A stretch of 64,000 nt of DNA. It comes from Moniliella sp. 'wahieum' (taxonomy: Eukaryota > Basidiomycota > Moniliellomycetes > Moniliellales > Moniliellaceae). Positions 34,143 through 45,218 of the stretch are shown here, piece after piece. Position 1 is the stretch's first letter; every line of letters starts with the position of its first letter. Where the stretch lies: assembly GCA_003971905.1 (NCBI GenBank), contig RSEE01000169.1:1-64000 (forward strand). The letters run 5' to 3'. The translations under genes and the position numbers were made by a program. The notes under the pieces are model-generated. The model had not been told where the DNA came from. It searched no databases and saw nothing but the letters and a program-made list of their open reading frames with translations.

Positions 34143-37127
34143 TCAAAACGACAACCAACGTCGTGGATCAGGCGCATCATCGTACGGCACGCGGCCGTCC
34201 TGGGCCACCTGCGCATCCACTTCCGCCGCGGCCTTGTCGGCCGCAGCAAACTCGCGCCAAGCTGGCCACCGGGCCGGCGGAGGTGCCGAAATCGCCTCCA
34301 TGAATCGCAGGAACCGGTCACCGTATCGGCCAGGTCGCACGGGGGAAATCCACTTGTGGCCAAGGTAGGTCGCCTTGAGCAGGTGCTCGGCCCGTTTGAG
34401 CGGCGTATACAGCGTAAACAGATCAATCACACCCAAGTAGTAGATCCAGTCGCCGGGATCATTCGAATCGGAATGGGAATGGGAATGGGAATGGGGATGG
34501 GAATGGGGATGGGAATCGGGATGGGAATGGAGTTGACAGGACGGGTACTACGCAAGCCACCTTCGTCTTGGTAAAACAGACAAAAATCGCGTTCCTTATC
34601 ATCTGTTTCGAGCAGGTCTTGGTCCACACTTCGTGGGTCCGAGCGTTGCACGGCTTGCCGCACCCGGTTCACCTCGCCCCGTTCTCCTCCCACCGACGAG
34701 GGCTGGAACACACTGAGCTTTTCTGCTCGTAGGTTCTCCGAATTGCCCCGGCGCACATCGTGCAGGCCAACCAGCAGACTGTAATCCATGATCCGCAGAC
34801 GCTCGAGCAGCGCCACGTCCACAGCTACCTGCTGATGGAACAACGTGTTCATTTCCGGTCCTAGTTCGAGGTGGCGGGCACGACGACGTAACCAGTTAAT
34901 GTCCTTCATGGTTGCCCCAGGTTTGTGGGCCAATTTGTCCTCGGGGTACTCGCGTCCTACCAGCGACCCTTTGAGGTCGTACGTCTCGTGAATGTCTCGG
35001 TGCGGGGGGAAGAGGTTGTTCATCACGACGAAATGGATCTTTCGACCGCCAGGTAACTTGACCCGATGCAGGCCAAAGAACCGACTGAGTAAAGTGTGCG
35101 GATGGGCACGTACATGCTCGTGGTACGCCGGCAGCATCGACAATAATACTTTCTTCTCCGACGGACGGATGGTCTTGATGATAAATCGATAGTCCCGACT
35201 AAAGTAAAAGAACGACCCGCTCTTGCCCGGAGACCCCAACTCACTGAGAATGTACTCGGAGGTGAGGGAGAAGAGATAATCGGCCGCGGTGAGGTGAAAT
35301 AGAGTGCGCAAGTCACGAAATACTTCACTACAATAACTCTTGAACTTAAAGTCGTACCGCGACTTGGGACCCAATTCGTTCCCGACACTGGAAACAGAAG
35401 AAAATAAACAGTAAACCAAGACAAGACGCGTCAATATCAATATCACTCTTCCATCCCCTCCCACTCTCCCTCTCCCCTTTGGAATCATTACCATTCCTCA
35501 ACCCAGAAGAACACGTACATATCAAATGTAAACTTGTGCGAAGCGCCATAATCGCTCTCCCTCAGCGGCCGACGCGGCTTGGCCTCACACCGCGACACGG
35601 CAATCCGAATGCCAGTAAGCATATTGTACATCAACACGTAATTGCCGTGCGTCTCGTCAATGATGCGGCCAAGAGCATGACGCGGTACCGAGGGTTTGCC
35701 CCCCTTAGGTGCAGGTGCTGGGCCTTGACTCGGCCTCGGATTGCGACTTGGTGCGTGCACTTGTACTTGAACTTGTACATGCGCGTGTGCCTGTGCCTGC
35801 GCTTGCGTCTGAGCAGGAACGTTGGCGAGACCAAGCTCATGCTGCTCATGCCCGGCCCGCACACCATGGGTCGGAGCAAGACCGGCACTGGGACCGGTCC
35901 GACCTTGTCGACCCTCATGCGCCAACGTCTTTTTCCGCCGCAACCGCTCCGCCGTCTTGTTGGCTTGCTGATCAAACGCGACATCGCCCGTGCAGATCGT
36001 CGGGGCAGTTGGTTTGGCGCCTGGTCGTGCGGGGTCAAAAGAGGTACTAGGTCCGACCAGACCCAGAGGACGAGATAACATCTCCCCCGCCCGTCCGATC
36101 GAGGGATCGATCGAAACGTAAATGTTTCCCTCGGCCGCCAGCCTCGTCCGATCCGGGCCCATGCGCGTGTCCAGCGGGGAGGACTGGGGCGGGCGCAGGG
36201 CTGGGCATAGGCTTGGGAAGCAGGTGCGCTTGACTCGGTCCACGCCCCATGGATACGGGCAAGGGAGGCGCGTCGGAAAAGAACGGAGGTTGGGACGAGG
36301 GAACAGTACCGATCGTAGATGCTGTGATGGCCGGCGATGGGGCCGAGTAGGTCGATAGCGCTTCGGTCGTAGACAATCGGTCTCCCAACCCCAATCCCGA
36401 CGGCGCCGAGCCGCCAGCAGAGGTGGAGGAGAGAGAACTAAACCTGGTCCGGCCGCTTTGGTTCGAGTTGCTCCGCATTCGCGAGGACCAGGGCGACAAG
36501 GGCACGCCGTGCTGCGCAACAGGATGCACGAGCGGCAGCGCGGCATGCGAAGGTGCAGATGCGGTCTCGGAGGGGACAACAGTGTCAGGGCCCAATGTAA
36601 TGGGGCCGCTGGGCTCTTGGGCAGACTCGGTCGGGCCAGGGGGGAGGGCGGAAGACGCATCCTGCGTCCCGCTGGCATGGTGTCTCGGGAGGAAACGCGG
36701 TGGCTGTTCCATGTGATAGGCAGAGCAAAGCCAGGGTCCGACGGGTTGGGGGGAAGGTCAGGCGCGGCAGAGGGCAGGGTGGGCACAGCATAAGGATCCG
36801 AGGGACTGATGTACACATCAAACACTTCGCCCGTCTCGGCCTCCATCACCCGAACCGTCTGAGAGGGAGCGGTAAGCGCACTGCGAATGCTCGAGATGGC
36901 ATTACACTTGTCCTCCTCTTCCTCGCTGCGGAGACCCAGGTTGAGCCGATGGCGGTGGGGTGTGGCCGGCCGCTCCACCGAGCGGTCGGGGGAGTCCGAG
37001 TCGTGGCGCGTACGGAAAAAGGGCGAGCGGGTCGGAGCGGGTGCGGGCTGGCGGAACGCCCACTGCTGCTCCCCACGGGGAACTTGGAGGGCAGCAGCCG
37101 GGGTGAAGGCGTTGCGCTGGACGACAT
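34143..37127 (-). CDS. MSS4: Phosphatidylinositol-4-phosphate 5-kinase (type I PIPK; frameshifted)
   Basis: Makes PI(4,5)P2 from PI4P at the plasma membrane, acting in actin and Rho signalling. The ATG at 37127 opens a long disordered N-terminus rich in Ser/Pro and Gln/Ala-His tracts. The core starts at GNYVLMYNMLTGIRIAVSR; a 131-nt intron (35388-35518, donor GTACGT) lies before NELGPKSRYDFKFKSYC. Kinase landmarks are GKSGSFFYFSRDYRFIIKT with the ATP-binding Lys, the YDLKGSLVGRE motif, IMDYSLLVGLHD with the catalytic Asp, DEGG, and IYYLGVIDLF. The activation-loop region is LKRAEHLLK, with the Glu expected of type I enzymes. The stop is TGA 34143-34145. An (Ile-Pro)n insertion sits between DEGG and IYYLGVID. 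Frame breaks occur in the N-terminus and near 34440. The Rho gene nearby may be functionally related. Confidence 0.92.
34472..34532 (-). repeat. Exonic hexanucleotide repeat in PIP5K (Ile-Pro tract)
   Basis: About ten GGGAAT/GGGGAT hexamers; on the minus strand they encode alternating Ile-Pro inside the kinase domain. Confidence 0.9.
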
Positions 37128-37505
37128 GGGTGGTGGCGGAGTGCTGGGTGCTGCCCGGAGCAGCTGCGGGCTGAGTGACGAGAGTACTGAGTGGGAGTGG
37201 CGAGTGGGCAGGGCAGTGTGATCAGCAGAAGGCAGCGCTCTGCCAGGTGACGAGGGTGGCGAGGCGAGGGATCAATGATCGATGGAGAGGGAGGATGCGC
37301 TTCGAGTCCGATGGGTGATCGGTGATCTGCCATCGCCTGTGGCGTTACATTTGCAGCGCCTCGTTCCTGGCCGCCAACAGGCAGCAACAGACTGTCCCCC
37401 TGCCATCCACCCACATCCATCCACCCATCCACCCACCCATCACATCCATCCATCCATCCATCCATCCATCCACTCCCACCGCCATCAAATACCATCCTGT
37501 CCTTT
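37128..37505. other. Intergenic region between PIP5K and the SLX4-like gene
   Basis: Contains a (CATC)n tetranucleotide tract at about 37442-37474. Both flanking genes are on the minus strand, so this is the PIP5K promoter and the 3' flank of the SLX4-like gene. Confidence 0.5.
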
Positions 37506-38010
37506 CTACTCGGTCCAGACGCACACCCCGCGTTTCTCCAGCCACGCACGCAGCGCCAGCCGGTCCCGGCCAGTCAGTGCCACCGTCCACCGCGGCTGGC
37601 CAGGTGCTCCACCACGCCGCCAGTTCCGCCAGACCGACCGGTTCCAAGCGCAGGATGCGTTCCCACAGTGCGCTTGGCGGAACGCTTCGGCCACCTCGGC
37701 ACCAGGAAGCGTGGTGGTTTCCTTACGTGCAGACAGGGTGAGGATCAAGTCCGTGCTGTCGCTGCCCATGCGCGCTTCGGCCTCGGCTCCTTCGTCGTCC
37801 GACCAAGCGGGCGTGGTGGCCTGGTCCGCATGGGCGAAGCGAGCGCGGGATCGCTCGGATCGCCCCCCCCATCGTGCCTGGGACGGGCGTGGGGACGCTC
37901 GGGGGAGGCTCCTTCTCGACGCGGGGCGACGCGGACGATGAGGAGGACGAAAGTGAGGACGCGGAGGAGGAGGAGATGAGGTCGATCGTCTCGGGCCCCG
38001 GGGCTGGCAT
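37506..38010 (-). CDS. Short SLX4-like protein (structure-specific endonuclease scaffold C-terminal domain; tentative)
   Basis: The ATG at 38010 starts a Ser-rich N-terminus (TIDLISSSSASSLSSSS), then acidic sequence and DLILTLSARKET. Near the end, two frames joined by indels give ERILRLEPVGLAELAAW followed by TGRDRLALRAWLEKRGVCV, stopping at TAG 37506-37508. The order (ILxxEPxxLxxLxxW, then a helix ending in a Leu-x-x-x-Gly-Val turn) resembles the conserved SLX4 C-terminal domain that binds the SLX1 nuclease. The protein would be only about 165 aa, much shorter than usual SLX4, so either a large N-terminal part is absent or the assignment is wrong. Other helix-turn-helix proteins could look similar. 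Confidence 0.4.
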
Positions 38011-38844
38011 GCGTGCACCACGGCGGTTGCTAGTGACGGTCGCCAGGATAGGAGCAGCAACGTGAGGGTAACATGTACACCCGCGTTCCTGTTCGCAATT
38101 CTGACGGACGCGCGAAGCCCTGGTGTCACGTGACGCGTGATGCATGATGATCGGTGAGGCGACGGGGGCTGCGTTGCTGGCTGATTCCGCCGATGATGAT
38201 GCATGGTGCATGATAGGAGATGGATGATGCATGATGGATGTGATTTGAGATTTGAGATTTTGAGATCTGCTGGGACGGATGGGAGTGCGTGGGGGGACGT
38301 GGGGAATGGGTTGTGAATGAGATGCTTATAAGATCTGAGAGTTGTGGTGGCTTGAGCGTATTAGTGTAGGGTTGCAGCGCAGGGAAACGACAGAGAGGGA
38401 TGCGAGGTCGGCTGTATCTCGCTCGCCCTCGCCAAGAAAACTCGGGCGAGCGGAGTGGGATGGACAGGATGGCACGCTTTTGTTGGCTGCGCAAAGGAGA
38501 CGAAAGAAGAGGGTAGGGTAGGGATGGTGCGGGCGGGCGCTGGCGCGACCAATCGACGTACTCTATAACTACCCTCGAGCTACGGCAGTTGAAACGCCAC
38601 ATGACCCACCACGCTTGCTGGGAAGTACATACTACAGTTATCGATTCGACCACAGGGGCACTCGGCCTGGCGCCGCGTCTTCGCCACTTCCAACTCTATC
38701 TGCTCTGCTGCCCATCAGGGAAGAGACAGCAGCACACACCCCGTCTTCTCTCCGTTTCAGCCACCACCACCAGCCCATCTCTCGCTCTTCCTCTCCTCGC
38801 CTCTCCTGCACGCCGTGCTTGGCCTGATCTGATCCCGCTCCCTC
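38011..38844. promoter_or_regulatory. Divergent intergenic region upstream of the Rho gene
   Basis: Separates the divergent SLX4-like and Rho genes, so both promoters should lie here. Mosaic heptads gACGCGT-gATGCAT occur at 38132-38145, gATGCAT units near 38224-38237, and gagattt units near 38250-38265. Confidence 0.45.
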
Positions 38845-39782
38845 ATGGCGCACTACTCCAGTCCTCCCCCACCCTTCGACGCAAGCTTGTCGTTGTCGGC
38901 GACGGCGGGTGCGGCAAGACGTGTCTCCTGACAGTCTTTAGCAAGGGCTACTTCCCCACCATCTATGTCCCCACCGTGTTCGATGTACGTATTTGATTGG
39001 TTTGTGTCCCCCCCCTTCGTACCTCGACCATCTGACACCTGACCGGCTGACCCCTTCCCCTCCCGCATCTCCTCACCACACAGAACTTTAGTACGTTCCG
39101 CTCTCCATCGCCCTTCCCTTCCACATCCGTGGGGCGTGGTTACCCCCCCCCCCTCCTCATTCCTTCGCATTGATCCCCTACTGACGATACACGCAGCAAC
39201 CGAGCTCGATGTGGACGGTACGGCGGTGGAGCTATCGCTGTGGGACACGGCCGGGCAAGAGGACTACGGTCGTCTGCGTCCTCTGATCTATTCCGACTGC
39301 GACGTGATCGTCATGTGCTTTGCGGTCAACAACCGTGACTCGTTCCTCAATGTGGGAACGGTGTGGGTTCCCGAAATTTGTCACTTTTCGCCCCATTCCC
39401 CCTACATCCTCGTAGGATGCAAGACCGACTTGCGTCACGACGGATCGTTTTCTCCTGGTGCCACGACCAGCTCGCCCATGGTCACGTATCATGAAGTATG
39501 TCACCCCCCCTCCTTTGTGCTTCTTGCTCGGTTCCGTCTGCGTGGTCAAGGCTAGTCACTGACTTTGACCATGTATGGTTTGTTGTGCTGTGTTGTATTG
39601 GTGTTGTTGTGTGGTTGTGTTAGGGTGCCATGCTCGCCCAACGCTACGGCGCTCGGGTTTTCCTCGAATGCAGCGCCAAGACCGGGGCAGATGTACATGC
39701 CGTATTTGAAGCGGCAGCACGAGTTTCCATTCCTCCTCCGCCGTCTCGGAAGCCACGGCGCGCGCAATGCAGGCTGCTTTGA
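38845..39782 (+). CDS. Rho-family small GTPase (4 exons, 7-nt microexon, one frameshift)
   Basis: A membrane-anchored GTP switch for actin, polarity and cell-wall control. From the ATG at 38845, one missing base in the C run near 38865 must be allowed to reach [18 protein letters not shown] with the P loop. Switch I is YVPTVFDNF, switch II is [14 protein letters not shown], the guanine motif is VGCKTDL with the Rho insert after it, and CSAKTG completes the G domain. Introns are 38985-39083, 39091-39196 and 39496-39623; exon 2 is only AACTTTA (39084-39090). A basic Pro-rich tail ends CRLL, a geranylgeranylation-type CaaL box, at TGA 39780-39782. Subfamily is uncertain: closest in feel to Rho1/Rho2, but switch and tail differ. 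Confidence 0.92.
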
Positions 39783-40293
39783 CCACTCCCTTTACGACCT
39801 CAGGCTGAGCTCTGTTCAGCCCCGGCCTGCTCTTTTCTCCCCGGTGGATATCCACCGTCCCTCATCTTTGCCTTGCCTCCTCTGGGGCTCTTCGCGCCCC
39901 ATCGGAACGCACACCAACACATCATGCGGTTCGTGTCAAGAAGAGGCGCCGAAAGGCATCATCTTCCCCGTACCTCCCCCCTGTGCTCAACTTTATCACA
40001 TCTTTCTTGTTCTTCTCCCCTTTCCCCGCGCCATCCCCTTCTCCCACCATACCCTGTGCATTGGATCCTGAAGGCGAGAGCGTGCGCTCCTGGCTCTTGC
40101 TTGCCTGAGGACCCATGAGATGTACAGATTTTTCCCTTTGCAGGGTTTCACTTGAGGTGTGCAATGTAGGACCGGTGAGAGGTAGATCCACAGATCCAGA
40201 GCGTTGGGTTTGGGAAGACGTTCTGTCACAGATCTCAGTAGGCATGTGTGGCAGAGATAGTTGGAGGTGATGTTAGCTATGGGGCTCACAGTT
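39783..40293. other. Intergenic region between Rho and tRNA-Phe
   Basis: Likely Rho 3' UTR followed by spacer; no gene or clear repeat recognised. Confidence 0.45.
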
Positions 40294-40393
40294 GTCGGGT
40301 TAGCTCAGATGGGAGAGCGTGAGATTGAAGAAAACTTCAATATCCGATCCATTGGATTCCTCAAGGTCCCCGGTTCGATCCCAGGACACGACA
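40294..40393 (+). tRNA. tRNA-Phe (GAA) with intron
   Basis: Acceptor GTCGGGT/ACACGAC with discriminator A, D arm GCTC/GAGC with typical AGATGGGA loop, anticodon loop TTGAAG and T loop TTCGATC. An intron of about 25 nt follows position 37, starting aaaacttc much as in the yeast tRNA-Phe intron. Exon 2 contains the Phe-like AGGTCC variable region. A T6 run right after the gene (40395-40400) is the Pol III terminator. Three stem mismatches are visible: G5-A68, A31-C39 and C51-A63. Confidence 0.85.
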
Positions 40394-41038
40394 CTTTTTT
40401 GTCCAGTGGTCAAGATTGGAGGTCGGTGCTTTTGCGTTACCTACGCTTCAGGTGAAGACATACTCAAACGAAGCTCGTGCCTTCAATGGCAACGGTAATA
40501 GGAAAGTATTTGCGACAATGCGAAACGCGAAAGCGAACAGGGCAAACTTCATCGATCATCGACGCCTTGGTCACTAGTATGCATAAGAGATGTTTCCGGG
40601 GTGCAGCGACACCTACCCTGCGATCACTCCCGAGAGTTGAGGGCAGCAAGAGGGGGACTACCCTCGTATCATTCGAGACTTGTCCCCTTCGTCATGGAAG
40701 GCTATACGGTGACACCTAACCAATGCGCTACCTCCGCACGCTACATTGAAGCTTGAAGGTGGCTCATTCAGAGCCCTACATGAAGGTGCGATAAAGGAAT
40801 GGAACTGTTGCAAGACCCCGTACCCGCCGTACGACGGACAGGGCGATGATTGCATTTTGGGGGTGCCGACTGATCGAACGTGACATCGTTCTCCCATGGG
40901 CAAGGTTAGCCACAAGAAGGGTACGCACGCTCAAGTCACTGCATGGTGTTACAGTCGAACTTAGCGGGACCTGGAATGGGCAAGCGAGTCAGCATCAGCA
41001 CCTCATGCACGTAACAAGGTGCGCCAGTCAATTTCAAC
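40394..41038. other. Intergenic region between tRNA-Phe and RPS12
   Basis: Contains the tRNA terminator T run at its left edge and an atcgatc heptad pair near 40552-40565. No gene supported. Confidence 0.45.
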
Positions 41039-41473
41039 TTACTTGAAGTACTCGGTGAGAACGTTCAGGCCCTCCGAGGGCTCGCCAAAGTCACGAACGA
41101 CAACGCACGAGCAGCCAACGACCTTGCGGGGGTTGCCCTCCCGGTCAATCTTGGCCAGACCAGCCCAGGTACCGAGCGTCTTGGCGTCCGACACCTTGAG
41201 CAGGTCAATCTTGTGGTCATTGCAAAGTGCCTCGATCAGCTTGATGTACTCGCCCTCGGTGTTGGTCTCAACAAGCACGCACAGCTGGGCGTTGCCACGG
41301 TCAAGGGCGTGGGCGCACTCGCGCAGGCCACGCGCCAAGCTGTCGTGGATAAGAGCCTTCTTGAGAACCTCCTGCAGGGCCTCCTCGATGGTCAGACCCG
41401 TCTTGACGGGCGCGCTCTCCTCAACGGCGACTTCCTCGACAACGTCGATTTGCTGCTCCTCAATGTCAGACAT
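41039..41473 (-). CDS. RPS12: 40S ribosomal protein S12 (eS12)
   Basis: A small-subunit ribosomal protein of 144 aa, complete in one uninterrupted exon. The ATG at 41473 gives [14 protein letters not shown]; upstream in-frame codons lack an ATG and look non-conserved. The acidic N-terminus is followed by the L7Ae-like fold: [52 protein letters not shown] and [14 protein letters not shown], ending TEYFK at TAA 41039-41041. It is divergent from RPS11, with 479 bp between start codons, which suggests a shared ribosomal-protein promoter. No frameshift, unlike most neighbours. Confidence 0.97.
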   Translation of the reverse strand: MSDIEEQQIDVVEEVAVEESAPVKTGLTIEEALQEVLKKALIHDSLARGLRECAHALDRGNAQLCVLVETNTEGEYIKLIEALCNDHKIDLLKVSDAKTLGTWAGLAKIDREGNPRKVVGCSCVVVRDFGEPSEGLNVLTEYFK

Positions 41474-41952
41474 GGTACTGGATGCGGGTGGTGGGGATGA
41501 GCCTACCGACGTTGCCGATGGCTCCCTTGTTGCGCCTGGCTCCCGAGGCACCTCCACCTCCACCTCCCCTTCGCACAGGGCAGGCACTAGGCTAGTGAGC
41601 GGCGCACCCCGCGTCCAATTTCAATTGCAAACCCTTCTCGTTCTCCGGTGAAAATTTGGCGTAATAAAAAAGGCGGAGAGGGTGTAGTGGCCATGTGCTC
41701 CATAGGGTTGTGTTAGGCACAACGCCACTCTTGCTTTGCCTGGGCGCGGGGCGAGTGTGTTTTCGCCCTTTGCTTCGATGCACGACTTGGGAGGGAGCTT
41801 GCGGTCTTGAGCAAACCTCCACCGGTCCACGTCAACGTTGAAGTTCAACTAGGTGAGCGCTACTCCCTTTTTCCCTTTGGCTTTGCTACCTCTTCCTCTG
41901 GCCTGCCTGCTGACCCCCCCGCCTCCCCCTTGGTCTACCCGAAGCCTACACA
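41474..41952. promoter_or_regulatory. Bidirectional promoter region of RPS12 and RPS11
   Basis: 479 bp between two divergent ribosomal protein start codons. It contains pyrimidine-rich stretches before the RPS11 ATG (41880-41940) and a GAAATTGAACGTTGAAG-like patch near 41830-41850. Untranslated introns are possible but not provable. Confidence 0.5.
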
Positions 41953-42439
41953 ATGTCCAACGTTGAGCTTGGTGTGCAGCACGAGCGTGCTTTCCAGAAA
42001 CAGCCCCTCTTCCAGAACGCCAAGGTGGCCGCTGGCAAGAAGGTCAACAACAAGACCAAGCGCTGGCACAAGGACATTGGTCTTGGCTTCAAGACGCCCG
42101 CCGCTGCGATTGGTGGGACTACATTGACAAGAAGTGTCCCTGGACCGGTCTTGTGTCCATTCGTGGCCGCATCCTCACCGGTCGCGTCGTATCCACAAAG
42201 ATGACGCGCACTATCATCATCCGCCGGGAATACCTCCACTTTGTGCCCAAGTACAACCGGTACGAGAAGCGCCACAAGAACTTGGCCGCGCACTGCTCCC
42301 CTGCGTTCCGTGTGGACGTCGGTGACGAAGTGACTGTGGGCCAGTGCCGCCCGCTGTCCAAGACGGTCGGTTCAACGTGCTCAAGGTGACCAAGAACAAG
42401 GCCCTTGAGAAGGCTGCCAAGCAGTTTGGTCGTTTCTAA
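41953..42439 (+). CDS. RPS11: 40S ribosomal protein S11 (uS17), two single-base losses
   Basis: Binds 18S rRNA in the small subunit body. From the ATG at 41953 the frame reads [18 protein letters not shown] and [13 protein letters not shown]. One base is missing at about 42119-42122; the next frame then gives [46 protein letters not shown] and [17 protein letters not shown] second loss at about 42366 leads to [22 protein letters not shown] and the stop TAA 42437-42439. Length about 160 aa as in other fungi. Such an essential protein should not be broken, which supports the sequencing-error explanation. Confidence 0.95.
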
Positions 42440-43649
42440 GCCGACTGTCATTTCGCTGCTGCGCTCCTGTCTGGTTGTGCTGGGTGCCCCCCCCCCCCCC
42501 CCCCTTGCTCGGTCTGGCTGCCATTCAGCTGCGTCACGTTGCGGTCCAGAGGTAGCCCCGCTCTTGCTTGGCGTTGCTTTGCTTTGCTTTCTACCTTTGC
42601 GTCCTGCGGGTTGGAAGGAGGGGGAAGAGCGGGGATGCATCAGGGGGTCATCCTGCGCCCCAACTCAGATAGGCCCGTTGCTCTGTACCATACCTACCTA
42701 TACATGCGGTGGCCTCTGGCTGCGCTATGAATGTTCTCGATGCCGGGCGGAGAGGCCCAATCCATGCATGATGCATTCTCCTGCTTGTGCCAGCAGTGAC
42801 TAGTGACTAGGGAGGACGAGAGGCGAGATGAGGCCTGAGGATGGTATTGGTGGACTGTTGCGTGTCGGGAAACTTGGGTGGTACTGCAGTGGGGTTGCTA
42901 GGATCTGTAGAATTAGACCGGCGCGGTATATTGTAGCCGGAACCTCTCGTTTGGTCCCGGTCACCCGGTCACGTTAGCCCAGGTTGCTGGGATGGACAAT
43001 GCAGGCGCGATACCCGGCGCGGACGGATGCGCTTGCGTCCACGTTCTTGCCTTAGGTTTGTTCTACCACGTTCACAAGGCAAGATCTCTTGGGTCAGGGC
43101 TGCCCCGGATGCGGGGCAAGCGGCGTATGCCGACGACTTAGAGGCTGCCAATGAATGGGCTTGGCTGTACCCACTGACCGAATAGATTGGCTGCTTTCGG
43201 AATTGGCGTTGGTGCGCACCACGTCTCGTGCGCTGTTACATGATTCCACCTACTCTCTTGCTACCTGCTCTTTGGCTATCGACAGACTACCGTAACAAAA
43301 TGTGGAGCTGAACACCGTGGGGAGGAACCAGTGGATCGATGAGGAGATGAGAGGAGAGGAGAGGAGCCCCCCAAGGAAAGCCGACATGATCGAGATGGAA
43401 GGGGAACAGAGGAAGAGACCCACCGCAAGAAGCGGGTGGGGAAAAGGAAAACGAGAAGGAAAGGAAAAGAACCAGAAAAAGGAGAAAAAGAAAAAAAGAA
43501 AACAGGAACTGTGAGACAAGGGCGAGGACGGATGAAGCTGTAAGCTCGAAGCTTGAAGACAAGAGGTGAGTGAAAAAAATTTTGGGACGAGACAAGAGTA
43601 GAGAGAAAAAATCAAGTTGACGGGGGGGAGGATGAGATTAGGTTACATG
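42440..43649. other. Intergenic region between RPS11 and the 43.6-kb gene
   Basis: Starts with the RPS11 3' UTR, holding an 18-base C homopolymer at 42487-42504. A tgactag heptad pair lies near 42796-42810. The interval 42930-43210 looks less repetitive but matches no RNA family I recognise. 43330-43510 is a purine-rich A/G stretch. Confidence 0.45.
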
Positions 43650-45218
43650 TTACAGGTCGACGGCAATCAAGACGAGACCAGGGGCGGGCACAAGGCCCTG
43701 GACACCAGGCAAGCCCATCGTACTCCCCTCGTACTCCGACTCGGATGAGGCTACCAGGGTCGCCCCGTCGTACTCGACACGGAAGGGGTGGAGGCATGAG
43801 AACGAGGAGAGGGGCGGGGAGCGGTAGCACGACTCGAGGCTGAGTGGAGGGTGTGGGCAGACGAGGTCCGAGGTAAGTCGGTCGGAGTAGCACGGGTGAG
43901 ACTCAACGCAGCATAAGCACGCTCGATTTGAGGTCCGTAGCTAACCACGTACCCCCCCATAACATAACCCGTGAAGCAGCGAGCGAAAGACCGGTGTGTC
44001 AGCGTTCACCGACAAGATCAGCCGATCGCATCGCATCGTTTCTGACGCATGGTCCATCACGCGTAACAGCCTCCCGTAGTTCCGTCGGCAACGACGCATC
44101 CACCGACCGAGGTCCAGCGGCAAACTCCGCCGAAGACGAGGAAGCGACACATACAACGTCCGTACCGCGCGCAAATTGTCTTCCTCCTCCTCGGACGAAT
44201 CCAAGTCGGCATCCGAACCGTCTGTGCCACGATGGGAGGTGCTAGAGTGTCGCACCGCCAACACCGCCCCGGTCCAGCCAGGCACCACGGCCCCACCTCG
44301 GCATCTCCAGCTTGACACTGTCCTCGTCCGGTTGGGCAGGAACGGCGAGCCTGCGCTGCGCAGCGCGGCGCGCTACACGGCGACGGGCACGAGGAAGGTT
44401 GAACCGAGGGAAAATGGTTTGCAAAAATTCCAAGCCCTTTTGCCCTAAGACGGAGGGATCGGGCTCGGCGTGTGCTTGGCGCGGGCTGCAGGCAAGGACA
44501 GTGGAGTACCGTAGGGCGTGGGCGGCAGGCTGGTCAGGTCCGTCGCACCAGTATCACTACCACTGCTAGAGGTGCTGTCGGTGCACGAAATGGGGTGGAA
44601 AGAAGAAGCTTGCTTGGTGACGGTGACCTTGGGAGGCACGGCATGGCCCTCTGGGCAGGGCGGGTCGGCATCGAGGGAAGAACGAAGACGAGAATCGCGG
44701 GAGATGATGGTCCGGACAGCGGCCGAAGCGGACAACGACATAGAGAGCGTGTCCGGGGTACAGGCCGAACGGCATGGCGTCGCGCAGAGCAGGGAGGGGA
44801 GTCGGCAGGGAGCAGCTCAGTGAAGAACAGGAGTGATGGGGATGGGGAGGAGTGGGGACCACAGATGACAACGGCGCGGCCTCTCTCACAGGCACATGCC
44901 GACCTAGCGCATGGGTGTCCGAACGGTGCGTGTGGATCCGAAGCAGTTGCGGTCAAGGCTTCGGGCACCGGTTGGGCGCCAGGTATTTGCACAGGAGCGA
45001 TGTCAGGTCCACCACTTGACCGGGCGGTCCGACGCTGAGAAAGGCCGGGCCTGCTTGGGCCCGGCAGAGAAGGAAGAAGCGAGGGAGGCGTCGGCGGCGA
45101 GGGCGGCCGAGCAAGCGCCAAGCAGGGTGGAGGGGCGGGGGCCGGCAGCGGCGCTGGGCTGGCCGGCTCCCGTGCGATTATTACTGGGGGTCGTACTGGT
45201 GCTGGGCGTTGTCGACAT
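43650..45218 (-). CDS. Uncharacterised protein (Ser-rich N-terminus, basic and acidic segments; frameshifted)
   Basis: Not recognised. The ATG at 45218 begins a Ser/Thr/Pro-rich stretch. Through several frame breaks (about 45010, 44890, 44740) it reaches LSASAAVRTIISRDSRLRSSL and Ser/Pro-rich sequence. After another break near 44450 comes a basic patch: GLEFLQTIFPRFNLPRARRR. An acidic run (DLDSSEEEEDNLRAV) and the ordered segment LYVSLPRLRRSLPLDLGRWM follow. The C-terminal part reads VVSYGPQIERAYAALSL, FRVEYDGATLVASSESEYEG and LVPAPGLVLIAVDL, ending at TAA 43650-43652. The persistence of hydrophobic, charged and conserved-looking segments argues for a true gene of about 500 aa. No enzyme motif or TM segment is seen. 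Confidence 0.5.

Noticed and set aside
41474-41587. N-terminal extension of RPS12
   Set aside because: It has no ATG and its Pro/Glu-rich sequence is not part of the conserved protein; the ATG at 41473 matches the family start.
42930-43210. Possible SRP, RNase P/MRP or snRNA gene
   Set aside because: The interval looked structured, but I found none of the diagnostic boxes of these RNAs.
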